DNA of 64,000 bases, from the NCBI GenBank assembly GCA_963777485.1, contig CAVZQP010000003.1, positions 298,862-362,861 on the forward strand. Reading direction: 5' to 3'. The stretch's first letter is position 1; the number at the start of each line of letters is the position of its first letter. Below the pieces are notes generated by a model that was not told the origin of the DNA, made no database searches, and saw only the letters and a list, made by a program, of their open reading frames with translations. The DNA comes from Bog-473 sp963777485 (GTDB lineage: Bacteria; Actinomycetota; Acidimicrobiia; Acidimicrobiales; RAAP-2). Positions 30,692-40,159 of this stretch are shown piece by piece. The translations under genes were made by a program, and so were the position numbers.

Positions 30692-31927
30692 ATGAGCACC
30701 CTGGCGGACCTCGCCCCCGTCGACCTCTCGGATTCCCGGTCCTACGTGAACGGGGTCCCCCACGCCTGGCTGGCCCACCTACGGCGCCACGACCCCGTCC
30801 ACTGGCAGGAGGAGCCCGGTGGTCCCGGCTTCTGGGCCGTCACCCGCTACGAGGACTGCGTCACCGTGAATCGGGACTGGGAGCGATTCAGTTCGGCCGC
30901 CCGCGGCACCATGCCCTTCGAGATGCCCGAGTCGGACATCGAGCAGCAGGGCCTGATGATGCTGAACATGGACCCTCCCCTGCACACCCGCTACCGGCGC
31001 CTCGTCAACAAGGGCTTTACGCCACGCATGGTGCGCGACCTCGAGGAGAGCATCCACCGCTCCACCGACGCCATCATCGACCAGGTCGCCGAGAACGGCC
31101 GGGCCGACTTCGTCACCGACCTCTCCGCCGAGCTCCCACTCCAGGTCATCGCCGAGCTGCTCGGCGTCCCCCAGGACGACCGCCACCGCATGTTCGAGTG
31201 GTCCAACAACATGGTCGGCAACGAGGATCCCGAATACCAGGGTCAGGCCGAAGCGGCACTGACCGCCGCCATGGAGCTGTACGCCTACGCCTCGGAGCTC
31301 TACGGCAAGAAGCGACTCGACCCCCATGCCGACCTGATGAGCGTGTTGACCACGGTGGAGGTCGAGGGCGAGCAGCTGAGCGACCTGGAGCTCGAGCTGT
31401 TCTTCCTCCTCCTCACCGTCGCCGGCAACGAGACCACCCGCAACCTCATGTCGGGAGGGATGCACACGTTCTTCCAGCATCCCGACCAGTGGCAGCGCCT
31501 GCTCGATGACCGCAGCCTGCTCCCGACCGCCGTCGACGAGATGCTGCGCTTCGTCTCGCCCGTCATGAACTTCCGCCGCACCGCCATGACCGACGTTGTC
31601 CTGAGCGACACGAAGATCGCCAAAGGCGACAAGGTCGTCTTCTTCCACGCCTCGGCCAACCGGGACGAGAGCGTCTTCGACGACCCCGGCACCTTCGACG
31701 TCGGCCGCGACCCCAACCCGCACATCGCGTTCGGCGGTGGCGGGCCACACTTCTGCCTCGGCACCAACCTCGCCCGCATGGAGATAAGGGTCATGTTCGA
31801 GCACCTGCTCGACCGCCTGCCCGACATTCGCCAGGACGGTGACGAGCAGCATCTACAGTCCCAGTTCATCAATGGCGTCAAACACCTCCCCGTGGCCTTC
31901 ACCCCGACCGCCCGCGTCGGCGACTGA
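30692..31927 (+). CDS. Cytochrome P450 (CYP125/124/142-like)
   Basis: Soluble bacterial P450 of 411 residues; the ATG at 30692 has AGAGGAG upstream. I-helix oxygen-binding motif AGNETTRN, K-helix ExxR as EMLR (DEMLRFVSPV) and the haem loop FGGGGPHFCLGTNLAR with ligand Cys355 are all intact. The haem loop and length resemble CYP125/124/142 enzymes, which hydroxylate steroid side chains or branched fatty acids, so a sterol or lipid substrate is likely but not proved. No ferredoxin or reductase gene is adjacent. A promoter and palindromic operator precede it and a TetR gene follows by 42 bases. Confidence 0.93.
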   Translation: MSTLADLAPVDLSDSRSYVNGVPHAWLAHLRRHDPVHWQEEPGGPGFWAVTRYEDCVTVNRDWERFSSAARGTMPFEMPESDIEQQGLMMLNMDPPLHTRYRRLVNKGFTPRMVRDLEESIHRSTDAIIDQVAENGRADFVTDLSAELPLQVIAELLGVPQDDRHRMFEWSNNMVGNEDPEYQGQAEAALTAAMELYAYASELYGKKRLDPHADLMSVLTTVEVEGEQLSDLELELFFLLLTVAGNETTRNLMSGGMHTFFQHPDQWQRLLDDRSLLPTAVDEMLRFVSPVMNFRRTAMTDVVLSDTKIAKGDKVVFFHASANRDESVFDDPGTFDVGRDPNPHIAFGGGGPHFCLGTNLARMEIRVMFEHLLDRLPDIRQDGDEQHLQSQFINGVKHLPVAFTPTARVGD

Positions 31928-31969
31928 ATCTCGGGCCACCACCCCACTCCCCCGTGACCTTCTCCCCTG

Positions 31970-32593
31970 ATGGCCCGACGCGCGCCTGACGCACTGAAAG
32001 AGGTCATCCGGGACTTCCGCCGGGACCAGATCGTGGACACGGCGCGGCGCCTCTTCGGCGAGCGCGGCACCACCGACGTCTCCATGGACGAGATCGCCGC
32101 CCAGGCCGGCGTGGCGCGCTCGACCGTCTACGTCTACTTCGCCAGCCGCGACGAGCTCATCGCCGCCTGCGTCGAGTCGATGTACGAACGCCTGAAGGAG
32201 ACCATCGCGGACGTCGTGGCCGACGGCGCCTCGCCCTCCGAGCGGCTTCGTGCTCTCGTCCTCGGCGTCCTCGAGCGCATCGACGAGAGCCCCGAGTTCT
32301 TCCGGTTGGCCATGGCCACCCAGGCCACGTCCGGCGCAACCGGCTCGGTCGCTGTCGGCGGCGCCCTCATGATGATCGGCCTCGACATGATCCGCCTGCT
32401 CGAGGAGCTCGCCGTCGCCGGGAAAGCGACGGGCGACTTCCGCCCCGACCTCGACCCCGAGCGCGCCGTCGTCCTCATCGGCCAGCAGATCTTCGGCGCG
32501 CTGTCGGTTCGGGCCGGTGAGCCCGATCCGATTCCGGCGACGCAGGCGGCCGACGAGATCTGTGACTTCGTGCGGCGGGGACTTGGAGGGTGA
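31970..32593 (+). CDS. TetR-family transcriptional regulator
   Basis: The product has 207 residues. The N-terminal HTH is clear (RRDQIVDTARRLFGERGTTD, then MDEIAAQAGVARSTVYVYF). The C-terminal ligand domain is typical of lipid- or acyl-CoA-responsive TetR proteins in length, but its ligand cannot be read. It sits between the P450 and an F420-type oxidoreductase, in the same direction, so it probably regulates this cluster through the palindrome at 30652. Confidence 0.9.
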   Translation: MARRAPDALKEVIRDFRRDQIVDTARRLFGERGTTDVSMDEIAAQAGVARSTVYVYFASRDELIAACVESMYERLKETIADVVADGASPSERLRALVLGVLERIDESPEFFRLAMATQATSGATGSVAVGGALMMIGLDMIRLLEELAVAGKATGDFRPDLDPERAVVLIGQQIFGALSVRAGEPDPIPATQAADEICDFVRRGLGG

Positions 32594-32594
32594 C

Positions 32595-33477
32595 GTGAAG
32601 TTCGACCTGTGGATGCCGACGGCGAGCCCCATGACGACGAGCGGCCTGCTCGATGTCGTCGCCGAGGGTGCCGAGCAGCGCGACATCGGGACCATCTGGG
32701 TGGGCGAGCACGTCGTGCTCTTCACCGAGTACGAGAGCCAATACCCCTACGCAGACGACGGCCGCATCCCGGCCCCGCCCGGCAGCGGCCTCCTCGACCC
32801 CATGGTGACGCTGACCTATCTCGCCGCGCGCACCGAGTCCGTCCGGCTCGGCACGGCGATGCTTTTGTTGCCGCAGCGCAACCCCGTCTACGTCGCCAAG
32901 GAAGTGTCCACGCTCGACTGGCTCTCGGGCGGACGGGTCGACCTCGGCATCGGCGTCGGGTGGCTGAAGGAGGAGTTCGACGCCCTCAACACGCCCTGGC
33001 CCCAGCGCGGCAAGCGCACCGACGAGTACCTCGAGGTTCTCCACACGCTCTGGACCGACGACGTGTCCTCGTTCAGCGGCGAGACCTATCAGCTCCCGCC
33101 CGTGCGAGATGTTCCCCAAGCCCCTCCAGGACCCCCAGCCCCCGATCCACATCGGCGGCGAGACCCCGGCCGCCCTGCGGCGCGCCGCCCGGCACGGCCA
33201 GGGGTGGCACACCTTCAACCGCAGTCCCGCCCAGCTCGCCGAGGGCCTGGCCGAGCTCGACACGCACCTCGAGGCCGCCGGGCGCAGCCGGGACGACCTG
33301 CGCATCACGGTCTGTCCCTACTTCAACCAGCTGACCCCCGCCGACGTCGAGGGCTACGCCGAGGCCGGCGCCGACGCAGTGGCGGCGCTCTTCTTCGCCT
33401 TCACACCCGACGACGCGGCCCGGGCCTTCGACGACCTCGAACCCTGCCGCGAGGCGGCCGCCCGGGCCGGCTCCTGA
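32595..33477 (+). CDS. F420-dependent LLM-class oxidoreductase (one frame change)
   Basis: A luciferase-like TIM-barrel enzyme. The GTG at 32595 follows GGAGGG and the TetR stop by one base. Family blocks are seen: IWVGEHVVLFTEYESQYPY, GTAMLLLPQRNPVYVAKEVS, LDWLSGGRVDLGIGVGW. The frame breaks once near 33105; the other part resumes at MFPKPLQDPQPPIHIGGETP and runs to AARAGS. This is the only break seen in the right half of the window, and one base restores a 294-residue protein. The substrate is unknown; the P450 context suggests lipid or steroid metabolism. Confidence 0.85.
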
Positions 33478-33761
33478 GCCTCCTCGATCTCCTACGGGTG
33501 GCGCGAGGTGCGCCGCGTACTCGGGGCGGAACACGCTCGCTGCCTCGCACCACCCGTAGGCAGGTCGAACCTAAAACGGAAGCCTCGGGAACAAATCGCC
33601 CGCAGGAATGAACCCGTCGAGGGCCAGATCATCCCTGGGGATGAGAGCCAGCTGAGTCCGGGGCGGCGAGGCTGTATGGGATGAAAGTCGGGTCGCTTCC
33701 GCACGGAGATCCTGCTCAGGCGGCACTACCATGGACATCCCGCCTGGGAACCAAGGATCAG

Positions 33762-35114
33762 ATGCGCCCCAGCTCCCGTCACCTCTATCCGGCGTGGCTC
33801 CGGCCCGGGACGACCCGGGACGCCGCCGCTGCCGACACCGCCCAGGCCCCGCAGGCCGACCGGGCCTGGCGCCTGTGGGAGGTGCTGCGCGACTTCGACC
33901 GCCGCTACGCCACGTTCGTCGACATCGCGCTGACCGTCGTCCTCTTCGTCCTCTGCTCGGGCTGGACCTTCAGCGACCACGCCGGGCACCCGGATCTTCT
34001 GGTGGTTGCCGCACTGATCTTCCCGCTGGTCTTCCGTCGGCGCGCCCCCGAAGCCGTCTTCGCCATCATCGCCACCGTTGCGTTCGTGCAGTGGCTGGTG
34101 AGCGGCCCCGCCCTGGCGGACGTCTCGCTCCTCGTCGCGATGTACACGGTCGCCGTCGAGTCGGACTGGCTCTTCGTGGTGATCGCAGCCGCCGTCCTCG
34201 AGGCCGGCGTGATCATGGCGACGATCCGCTGGACCGTGACCAGCAACGACCTGAAGACCTTCGTCTTCCTCACCGGCCTGGCCATGGCGTCGTTGCTCGC
34301 CGGCGTCGTCGTCCGCGCGTTGCGGAGCCAGCTCGACTGGCTGGCCGAACGCGCCGCTCGCCTCGAGGTCGAGCGGGACCAGCAGGCCTCGCTGGCCGCG
34401 GCAGCCGAGCGCGCCCGCATCGCCCGCGAGATGCACGACGTCGTCTCCCACAACATCCAGGTCATGGTGACGCTGGCCGACGCTGCGGCTCGTGCGACGG
34501 ATCCAGACCGCGCCGCCGATGCGATGCATGAAGTATCGAGCACTGGGCGCCAGGCGCTGACCGACATGCGCCGCATGCTCGGCGTGCTGCGGGACGAACC
34601 CGCCTCCTCCGGCGCTGACACCCATGACAGGTCCGACTCCGCTCGGCGTGGCGCCCTGGCGCCTCAGCCCGGCCTGGGCGATCTCGACGCGCTCATCGAA
34701 CGCGTCCGTGGCACCGGGCTCACCGTTTCCATCGAGCGCGCCGGGCGACCGTTCGAGGTGTCAGGCGCGGCCGGTCTCACGGTCTATCGCATCATCCAGG
34801 AGGCCCTGACCAACGCGCTCAAGCACGCCGAGGACCCGGCCTCGGTCGAGGTCTGCCTCGACTTCGAGGACCCCGACATCTCCGTACGCGTGCACGACGA
34901 CGGGCGTACATGGGCCGGCACGCCCGGGGCCAGTACCCACCGCAACGGCCACCCGCCGGTACATGCCAATGGATCGGGAGGCGGCCACGGCGTCGCCGGC
35001 ATGACAGAGCGGGCTGCGGCCTTTGGCGGCAGCCTCAGCGCGGGACCAGCGCCGTCTGGCGGCTGGGAGGTGCGAACCACCCTGCGCGATTGCAAAGCCC
35101 CGGTCGCCCCGTGA
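33762..35114 (+). CDS. NarL-type sensor histidine kinase
   Basis: About 450 residues from the ATG at 33762; an in-frame ATG at 33681 is possible. Four to six membrane segments in the first 180 residues are followed by a coiled linker, then HisKA_3 with phosphoacceptor His225 (IAREMHDVVSHNIQ), then an HATPase_c domain (YRIIQEALTNALKHA, then VHDDG and GHGVAGMTERA). Membrane sensing without a large extracellular loop suggests detection of a membrane or lipid stress signal. The stop overlaps the response regulator start (GTGA). Confidence 0.92.
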   Translation: MRPSSRHLYPAWLRPGTTRDAAAADTAQAPQADRAWRLWEVLRDFDRRYATFVDIALTVVLFVLCSGWTFSDHAGHPDLLVVAALIFPLVFRRRAPEAVFAIIATVAFVQWLVSGPALADVSLLVAMYTVAVESDWLFVVIAAAVLEAGVIMATIRWTVTSNDLKTFVFLTGLAMASLLAGVVVRALRSQLDWLAERAARLEVERDQQASLAAAAERARIAREMHDVVSHNIQVMVTLADAAARATDPDRAADAMHEVSSTGRQALTDMRRMLGVLRDEPASSGADTHDRSDSARRGALAPQPGLGDLDALIERVRGTGLTVSIERAGRPFEVSGAAGLTVYRIIQEALTNALKHAEDPASVEVCLDFEDPDISVRVHDDGRTWAGTPGASTHRNGHPPVHANGSGGGHGVAGMTERAAAFGGSLSAGPAPSGGWEVRTTLRDCKAPVAP

Positions 35115-35803
35115 CGGTCCGCGTGGTCCTCGCCGACGACCAAGCCCTCCTGCGCAAAGGGTTCCGCATGATCCTCGAGGCAGAGGACGGGATCGAGATC
35201 GTGGGCGAGGCCGCCGACGGGTCCGACGCGGTCCGCCTGGTCGAGCTGTATCAGCCCGATGTCGTCCTGATGGACGTGCGCATGCCGGTGCTCGACGGCA
35301 TCGAGGCCACCCGCGCCATCACCACATCGCCCGCCGGTAGCGAGACCCGCGTCCTCATCCTGACCACGTTCGATCTCGACGAGTACGCCTTCAGCGCGTT
35401 GCGCGCCGGGGCGAGTGGCTTTCTGCTCAAGGACGTCCCGCCCGCCGAGCTGGTCGGCGCCATCAGGACCGTCGCCCGCGGCGACGCGGTGGTCTCGCCA
35501 CGCGTGACCCGGCGCCTCCTCGAGGAGTATTCGGACAAATTGCCCGACCTCTCCACCAACGGCGGCGGCACTTCATCGGCCGGGGACGCTCATCCCGCAC
35601 TGGCGCAGCTGACCGACCGCGAGCGCGAGGTGCTTCTGGCTGTGGCCGACGGCCTCTCCAACGCCGAGATCGCGGAACGTCTCTATGTGTCCGAAGCCAC
35701 CGTGAAGTCACACGTGGGCCGCCTGCTCGCCAAGCTCGGCCTGCGCGACCGCGTGCAGGCGGTGGTCTTTGCGTTCCAATCGGGACTCGTGCGGCCCTCG
35801 TGA
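35111..35803 (+). CDS. NarL/LuxR-family response regulator
   Basis: The product has 230 residues and a GTG start at 35111 overlapping the kinase stop. The receiver domain has the acidic pocket (VVLADDQALLRKGF), phosphoacceptor Asp55 (VVLMDVRMPVLDGIEA), Thr (LTTFD) and Lys (LLKDVPP). After a Gly/Ser-rich linker the LuxR HTH follows (LTDREREVLLAVADGLSNAE, then IAERLYVSEATVKSHVGRLL). Partner of the adjacent kinase. Target genes are not evident. Confidence 0.95.
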   Translation: MTVRVVLADDQALLRKGFRMILEAEDGIEIVGEAADGSDAVRLVELYQPDVVLMDVRMPVLDGIEATRAITTSPAGSETRVLILTTFDLDEYAFSALRAGASGFLLKDVPPAELVGAIRTVARGDAVVSPRVTRRLLEEYSDKLPDLSTNGGGTSSAGDAHPALAQLTDREREVLLAVADGLSNAEIAERLYVSEATVKSHVGRLLAKLGLRDRVQAVVFAFQSGLVRPS

Positions 35804-36312
35804 TGCCGAGCCGGACGAGCTTCAACTACACGATCTACATCCAGGCCACACCAGAGCGGATCTGGCAGGCACTCACCGATCCTGAAGACACCAGCCGGTA
35901 CTGGCGACACCAGACGGCCGGCCCGAAGACCTTTCGTTCAGACTGGAAGAAAGGTTCGAGCTGGGACCTGCTGCACGAGGATGTCGGTCTCGTCGTGAGC
36001 GACCCCGATCAAGTGATCCTCGAGTCCGATCCCCCCAACCGGCTGGTCTACAGGTGGCACCGCGTCACGCCCGAGTGGGCCGCCGAGGTCGGCATGAACG
36101 AGGCCACGGCGGCGAAATGGCGCGCCGAGCCGCTCTCCAAGGTGTCCGTCGACATCGAGGACGTCGGGAACGGCGTGGTCAAGCTGGCCCTCGTCCACGA
36201 CGGCTTCGAAACGGGAAGCGAGATTCTCCCGGCGATCTCTGAGGGATGGCCTGCCGTCCTCTCAAGTCTGAAGACCCTCGTCGAGACGGGCGCCTCGCTC
36301 AGGACTTCCTAA
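35803..36312 (+). CDS. SRPBCC/AHSA1-family protein
   Basis: The product has 169 residues. It begins with a START-like strand (YTIYIQATPERIWQALTDPE), followed by TSRYWRHQTAG and WKKGSSWDLLHEDVG, matching Aha1-type SRPBCC ligand-binding proteins. The ATG at 35803 touches the response-regulator stop, so it belongs to the same transcript. It may bind a hydrophobic ligand linked to the two-component signal; this is inference. Confidence 0.85.
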   Translation: MPSRTSFNYTIYIQATPERIWQALTDPEDTSRYWRHQTAGPKTFRSDWKKGSSWDLLHEDVGLVVSDPDQVILESDPPNRLVYRWHRVTPEWAAEVGMNEATAAKWRAEPLSKVSVDIEDVGNGVVKLALVHDGFETGSEILPAISEGWPAVLSSLKTLVETGASLRTS

Positions 36313-36398
36313 GTAGGGCGTCGTCCGGGCGGTTGGCCAACGGCTGTTCTGCCAGACGGAGGGTGTTCTCGGGGGCCTTAGGCTCCTCGTTGGTGGCC

Positions 36399-38030
36399 AT
36401 GGAACCGGAACGAAAGATCCAAACGCGTACCGGCGGCACAGGACGCGACACGGACATCGGCGTTTTCACCGATGACGGTCCGTGGGAGGTCGACCTCGAC
36501 GCCCTCCAGTGGCGTCGCGGCTTGGCTGGCGTCCGATCCGACCTGAACGCCGCGCTGCCCGGACTGACCAGGGCCAGGGTCCTGCCTCCCGGTCGGCGGC
36601 TGGGAACCACGCTGCAACACCTCGGTGGCGCGCTCGGACTTTGGTACGCCAAGGAGCGCCGCAGCGGCGGCCCCTCGTCCATCGCCGGCATTTCGCGCCG
36701 GCTGCGGGTGGCCGCCGAGCACCTCGGCCCGACCTACATCAAGCTGGGACAGATCATCGCCTCGGGCGACGGCATCTTTCCTCCCGAGCTCGTCGCCGAG
36801 TTCAAGTGGTGCCGGGACGAAGTGCCCGCTGAGCCATGGCCTGTCGTCGAACGGGTTCTCCGCGAGGAGCTCGGCCGTCCCATCCACTCCGTCTTCGCCT
36901 CGGTGGACCGCACGCCGAAGGCCGCCGCGTCCATTGCGCAGGTGCATGCGGCCACCCTGCGCGACGGCACGCCCGTCGTGATCAAGATCCAGCGCCCCTC
37001 GGTGGCATCCCGGGTGCGCCAGGACCTTGCGATCATGGCCTGGCTGGCGCCGCACCTGGTGGGTCGCATTCCCGTCGCCGCGCTGGCCAATCCGCCCGCC
37101 CTCGTCGAGCTCTTTGCCGAGACGATCATGGAGGAGCTCGACTTCCGCCTCGAGGCGGAGAACATGCTCGACATCGCCATGACGTTCGCCGAGCTCGATC
37201 AGCGATCCTTCGTGGTCCCCCGACCCCATCCGACGTTGGTCACCCGGCGCATGCTGGTCATGGAGCGCCTCGACGGGTTCAAGTTCAGCGATGTCGAGGG
37301 CATGCAGGCGGCCGGCATCGACACCGAAGAGGTCGTGCGGGCGAACATGATCGGCTTCCTCGAGGGTTGCATGATGCACGGCATCTTCCACGGCGACCTC
37401 CACGGGGGAAATCTGTTCGTCCTGCCGTCGGGGAAGATCGCGCTGTTGGACTTCGGCATCACCGGCCGGCTCACCGAGGCGAAGCGCCTCGCCCTCCTCT
37501 CCCTCCTGGTCGGCGCATCGAACGCAGACATCCCCACCCAGGTCGCAGCGCTGCGCGACCTCGGCGCCTTCCCCGACGACGTCGACGTGAGCGGCGTGAT
37601 CGAGCAGCTGGGCCTCGACCGTCCGCCCATCGACCCGACGCAGTTGACCGCCGACGAGCTGGTGGGCGAGATGCAGCGCTCCGTCAAGACGCTCCTCGCG
37701 CTCGGGGCCAAGCTCCCCAAGGAGCTCATGCTGTTCGTGAAGAACATGATGTTCCTCGACGGCGCCATCGCCACGCTGGCACCAGACCTCGACCTCTTCG
37801 CAGAGGTCGAGTCGATTGCCCTCATGTTCGCCACGAAGCACGGCGAGCAGATCATGGCGCAGCTCGGCTTGGAGCAGCAGGCCGACTGGACTCCCGATCT
37901 GTCCGGCGTCAAGGCGAGCTTCGGACTCGACGATTCGGCCGAACACCTCACCCACCGCGAGCTTCAGGCCCGCCGGGCCGAGGTGCGAGAGAAGTTCGAG
38001 GACCGGGGGCGCCAGCGCCGCCGTCGCTGA
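36399..38030 (+). CDS. ABC1/UbiB-family atypical kinase
   Basis: The product has 543 residues from the ATG at 36399. Family signatures: the KxGQ motif (YIKLGQIIASGDGIFPPEL), the Ala-rich nucleotide loop AAASIAQVHAA, the lysine in VVIKIQRP, catalytic HGDLHGGNLFV and metal-binding LLDFGITGRL. UbiB-like proteins are ATPases or kinases supporting quinone or lipid biosynthesis and transport. No C-terminal membrane segment is obvious. The ribosome site is weak, so the start could be slightly different. Confidence 0.88.
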   Translation: MEPERKIQTRTGGTGRDTDIGVFTDDGPWEVDLDALQWRRGLAGVRSDLNAALPGLTRARVLPPGRRLGTTLQHLGGALGLWYAKERRSGGPSSIAGISRRLRVAAEHLGPTYIKLGQIIASGDGIFPPELVAEFKWCRDEVPAEPWPVVERVLREELGRPIHSVFASVDRTPKAAASIAQVHAATLRDGTPVVIKIQRPSVASRVRQDLAIMAWLAPHLVGRIPVAALANPPALVELFAETIMEELDFRLEAENMLDIAMTFAELDQRSFVVPRPHPTLVTRRMLVMERLDGFKFSDVEGMQAAGIDTEEVVRANMIGFLEGCMMHGIFHGDLHGGNLFVLPSGKIALLDFGITGRLTEAKRLALLSLLVGASNADIPTQVAALRDLGAFPDDVDVSGVIEQLGLDRPPIDPTQLTADELVGEMQRSVKTLLALGAKLPKELMLFVKNMMFLDGAIATLAPDLDLFAEVESIALMFATKHGEQIMAQLGLEQQADWTPDLSGVKASFGLDDSAEHLTHRELQARRAEVREKFEDRGRQRRRR

Positions 38031-38158
38031 ACCGGCAGCGGAGCCGCTCAAGGCCCTCTCGCCGTGATACGCCCTCCATCGACCTGTTCTCCTGACCGGG
38101 AAAACAAGCGAGGACCGGAGCAACGTTTCCGGGGCGGGTGGCGGAAAGGAAACCGGAA

Positions 38159-38389
38159 ATGCGCAAGCGGATAGGACGAGCCGGTGCGGCCGTCGCGGCC
38201 ATGGCGTCGGTCGGCATGGGTCTGGGCTTGGCAGCAGGGGCTGCGCCCGCAGGTGCGGCGACTGCCGCGGCGGGGAACGCGCTCACGGGCATCGTGCAGC
38301 AGGTCGAGAGCCTGGCCTGCCTCGTCGTCGACATCGCGACAGGACAACCACCTCCCTACGGGCCGCCAGGCGACGTCTGCGCGAACTGA
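38159..38389 (+). CDS. Small secreted protein
   Basis: The product has 76 residues. A classical signal peptide (MRKRIGRAGAAVAAMASVGM, then an Ala-rich hydrophobic core ending PAGAATA) is followed by about 40 residues with two cysteines (LACLVVDI and GDVCAN), which could pair. GGAAA-rich sequence upstream of the ATG at 38159 may serve as the ribosome site. Function unknown. Confidence 0.6.
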   Translation: MRKRIGRAGAAVAAMASVGMGLGLAAGAAPAGAATAAAGNALTGIVQQVESLACLVVDIATGQPPPYGPPGDVCAN

Positions 38390-38417
38390 CGGCGGACGCA
38401 GGCGCCGACGCCCGAAC

Positions 38418-38825
38418 TCAGTCTCGGCGTTCGGGCATTGCGGGCAGGTTCTGCACCCGTAAGTGCCCACGGGCCACCATCTTCCCGTCGCTTTCGCGCT
38501 CGATCTCAATGAGCCATATCTGTTGCGTCCGGCCCGTCTGAATCGGCGTCCCCGTCGCGCGAATACGACCGGTCCGATGCGGGCGAAGGAAGTCGGTGGA
38601 GTTCGCCACGCCGACCACGGCCAGCTCGCCGGTGATCTCGCGGGCGGCCATCGCCGCACCGTGGCTCCCGATCGACTCCACTACGGACGTCCAGACGCCG
38701 CCGTGGACGATCCCGTAGGGCTGGTGGTGCCGCTCGTCGATGTCGATGTATCCCACGACCCGCGTGGCTGACAGCTCCTCGATCCGCAGACCGACCGCGC
38801 TGTCCCATCCTGGTTGTGGTTCCAA
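38418..38825 (-). CDS. PaaI-type hotdog thioesterase
   Basis: The product has 135 residues. The hotdog helix motif YGIVHGGVWTSVVESIGS and the C-terminal strand IQTGRTQQIWLIEIERESDG match PaaI/YdiI-like acyl-CoA thioesterases. The start is a TTG at 38825, chosen because AGGAGG lies about 7 bases upstream. It hydrolyses an aromatic or short acyl-CoA; the exact substrate cannot be read. Confidence 0.88.
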   Translation of the reverse strand: MEPQPGWDSAVGLRIEELSATRVVGYIDIDERHHQPYGIVHGGVWTSVVESIGSHGAAMAAREITGELAVVGVANSTDFLRPHRTGRIRATGTPIQTGRTQQIWLIEIERESDGKMVARGHLRVQNLPAMPERRD

Positions 38826-38931
38826 TCGATTCCTCCTGCTCGCCTCGGGCGGCCAATGGTAGGGGCGCCCGTTACCGGCCCCTCATATCCTCTTTCCTCT
38901 GACCAAGTACCGCCAGACGAGGAGACGGATC

Positions 38932-39297
38932 ATGGGTCGCAATGCAACGATGGAGCTGGTCTTGGACTGCCAAGATCCGAAGCGGCTCGCCCGTTTCTGG
39001 CGCGATGCTCTCGGCTATCGCGACCACTTCGCCGACGCAGAGCTGGCCGTGCTCGTTCCGAAGGAAGGCTCCGCATCACCGCTTCTCCTGCAGCGCGTTC
39101 CCGAACCCAAGGTGGTCAAGAACCGCATGCACCTCGACATGATCGTCGACGACATCGAGATCGAAGTGAGCCGACTGGAAGCTCTGGGCGCACGGCGCAT
39201 CGACCGCGACCAGCAAAACTTTGGTGGAACCAGATGGGTCAGATTGTCGGATCCCGAGCAAAACGAATTCTGCGTTTCCACGGGCATCGAGTGGTGA
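38932..39297 (+). CDS. VOC/glyoxalase-like protein
   Basis: The product has 121 residues and an ATG with GGAG upstream. The pattern LVLDCQDPKRLARFWRDALG, KNRMHLDMIVDDIEIEVSRL and WVRLSDPEQNEFCVST is typical of actinobacterial glyoxalase-like domain proteins (Glyoxalase_6). Reaction unknown. Confidence 0.88.
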   Translation: MGRNATMELVLDCQDPKRLARFWRDALGYRDHFADAELAVLVPKEGSASPLLLQRVPEPKVVKNRMHLDMIVDDIEIEVSRLEALGARRIDRDQQNFGGTRWVRLSDPEQNEFCVSTGIEW

Positions 39298-39377
39298 GCC
39301 GCTTGCGGCAGCCGCGCGCCCGCGAGTCGAGAGGTCTGGCCGGCGCCCTCTACAACGCCGGCGTCAGCGAGTAGTCC

Positions 39378-39983
39378 TCAGGGGCAGGCACCGTAGGGAT
39401 CGATTGGGGCATCGGACGCTCCCGTCATGACCCACGAGTTTGACGCCTCGTTCATGTAGGCCGCCGCACAGGGGTCTGAAATGGCGATGAGGTCCTCGTT
39501 GGCGCAGACGCCCGCCTCGTTGATGCACGTCATGGCCTCGTGTCCGAGCGCGTACCCGGGACACTCGAACGTGAAGCCTGGTGCCGAATAGGCGGACAGG
39601 TACGCGAGTGCAGCTGCGCAGCCATCTGCCGTTGCCTGGCCTTTTGCCGGCAGGGCCGTGGATGGAGCCGGAGGCGGTGCAGGGGCCGGCGGCAACGTCG
39701 TGGTTGTCGTGGTTGGAGGCAGCGTCGTGGTGGTCGTCGGAGGGGATGTCGTGCTGGTGGTCGTCGGAGGGGACGTGCTGGTCGTCGTCGGAGCCGGCAG
39801 CAGGGTCGTTTGTGTCTGCGCCGAGGTCGACGGCGTACTCGTCTGCACTGAGGATGCGCCGGCATTCGTCCCGGCGCCGTCGATGATGACCAAAGAAAGG
39901 GAGAGCAGGAGGACTGCGCTGGCAAATAGGACAATGCCGTCGCTCACGCTCCAGCGACCGCTCCCCACCTCGCCTCCTGCCAC
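39378..39983 (-). CDS. Anchored protein with Thr/Pro stalk and cysteine domain
   Basis: The GTG at 39983 is chosen because AGAGGGGGA lies upstream. A short N-terminus is followed by one membrane segment (GIVLFASAVLLLSLSLVIID), a stalk of about 70 residues dominated by Thr, Ser and Pro (TTTSTTSPPTTTTTLPPT), and an extracellular domain of about 75 residues with five cysteines (ADGCAAALAYL, FECPGY, MTCINEAGVCAN, DPCAAAYM). The stalk is probably glycosylated or spans the wall. The function is not recognised. Confidence 0.65.
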   Translation of the reverse strand: MAGGEVGSGRWSVSDGIVLFASAVLLLSLSLVIIDGAGTNAGASSVQTSTPSTSAQTQTTLLPAPTTTSTSPPTTTSTTSPPTTTTTLPPTTTTTTLPPAPAPPPAPSTALPAKGQATADGCAAALAYLSAYSAPGFTFECPGYALGHEAMTCINEAGVCANEDLIAISDPCAAAYMNEASNSWVMTGASDAPIDPYGACP

Positions 39984-40159
39984 GGTCGTTCCCCCTCTTT
40001 GGCCGCGCAGGGGCGACCACTTCGAATTTCGGTGGAATGTGGGCCGGTGTTGACCGGATTGGTAATAAAGGCCTACGCGCGTCGATCTCGTGGCGCCCCC
40101 CAAACTGCTCACACACCCTGGATCCGCCGATTACCAGGCAGGCGGGGCAAACTGGCCCC

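Noticed and set aside
30779..31852. Long minus-strand frame inside the P450 gene
   Set aside because: Antisense shadow of a clear P450 with all motifs intact.
36378..38123. Long minus-strand frame covering the UbiB-like gene
   Set aside because: It is antisense to a complete ABC1/UbiB protein and has no recognisable motif.
39540..40053. Plus-strand frames rich in Val/Gly over the Thr/Pro stalk gene
   Set aside because: They arise from the Thr-rich repeats on the other strand and have no start signal.
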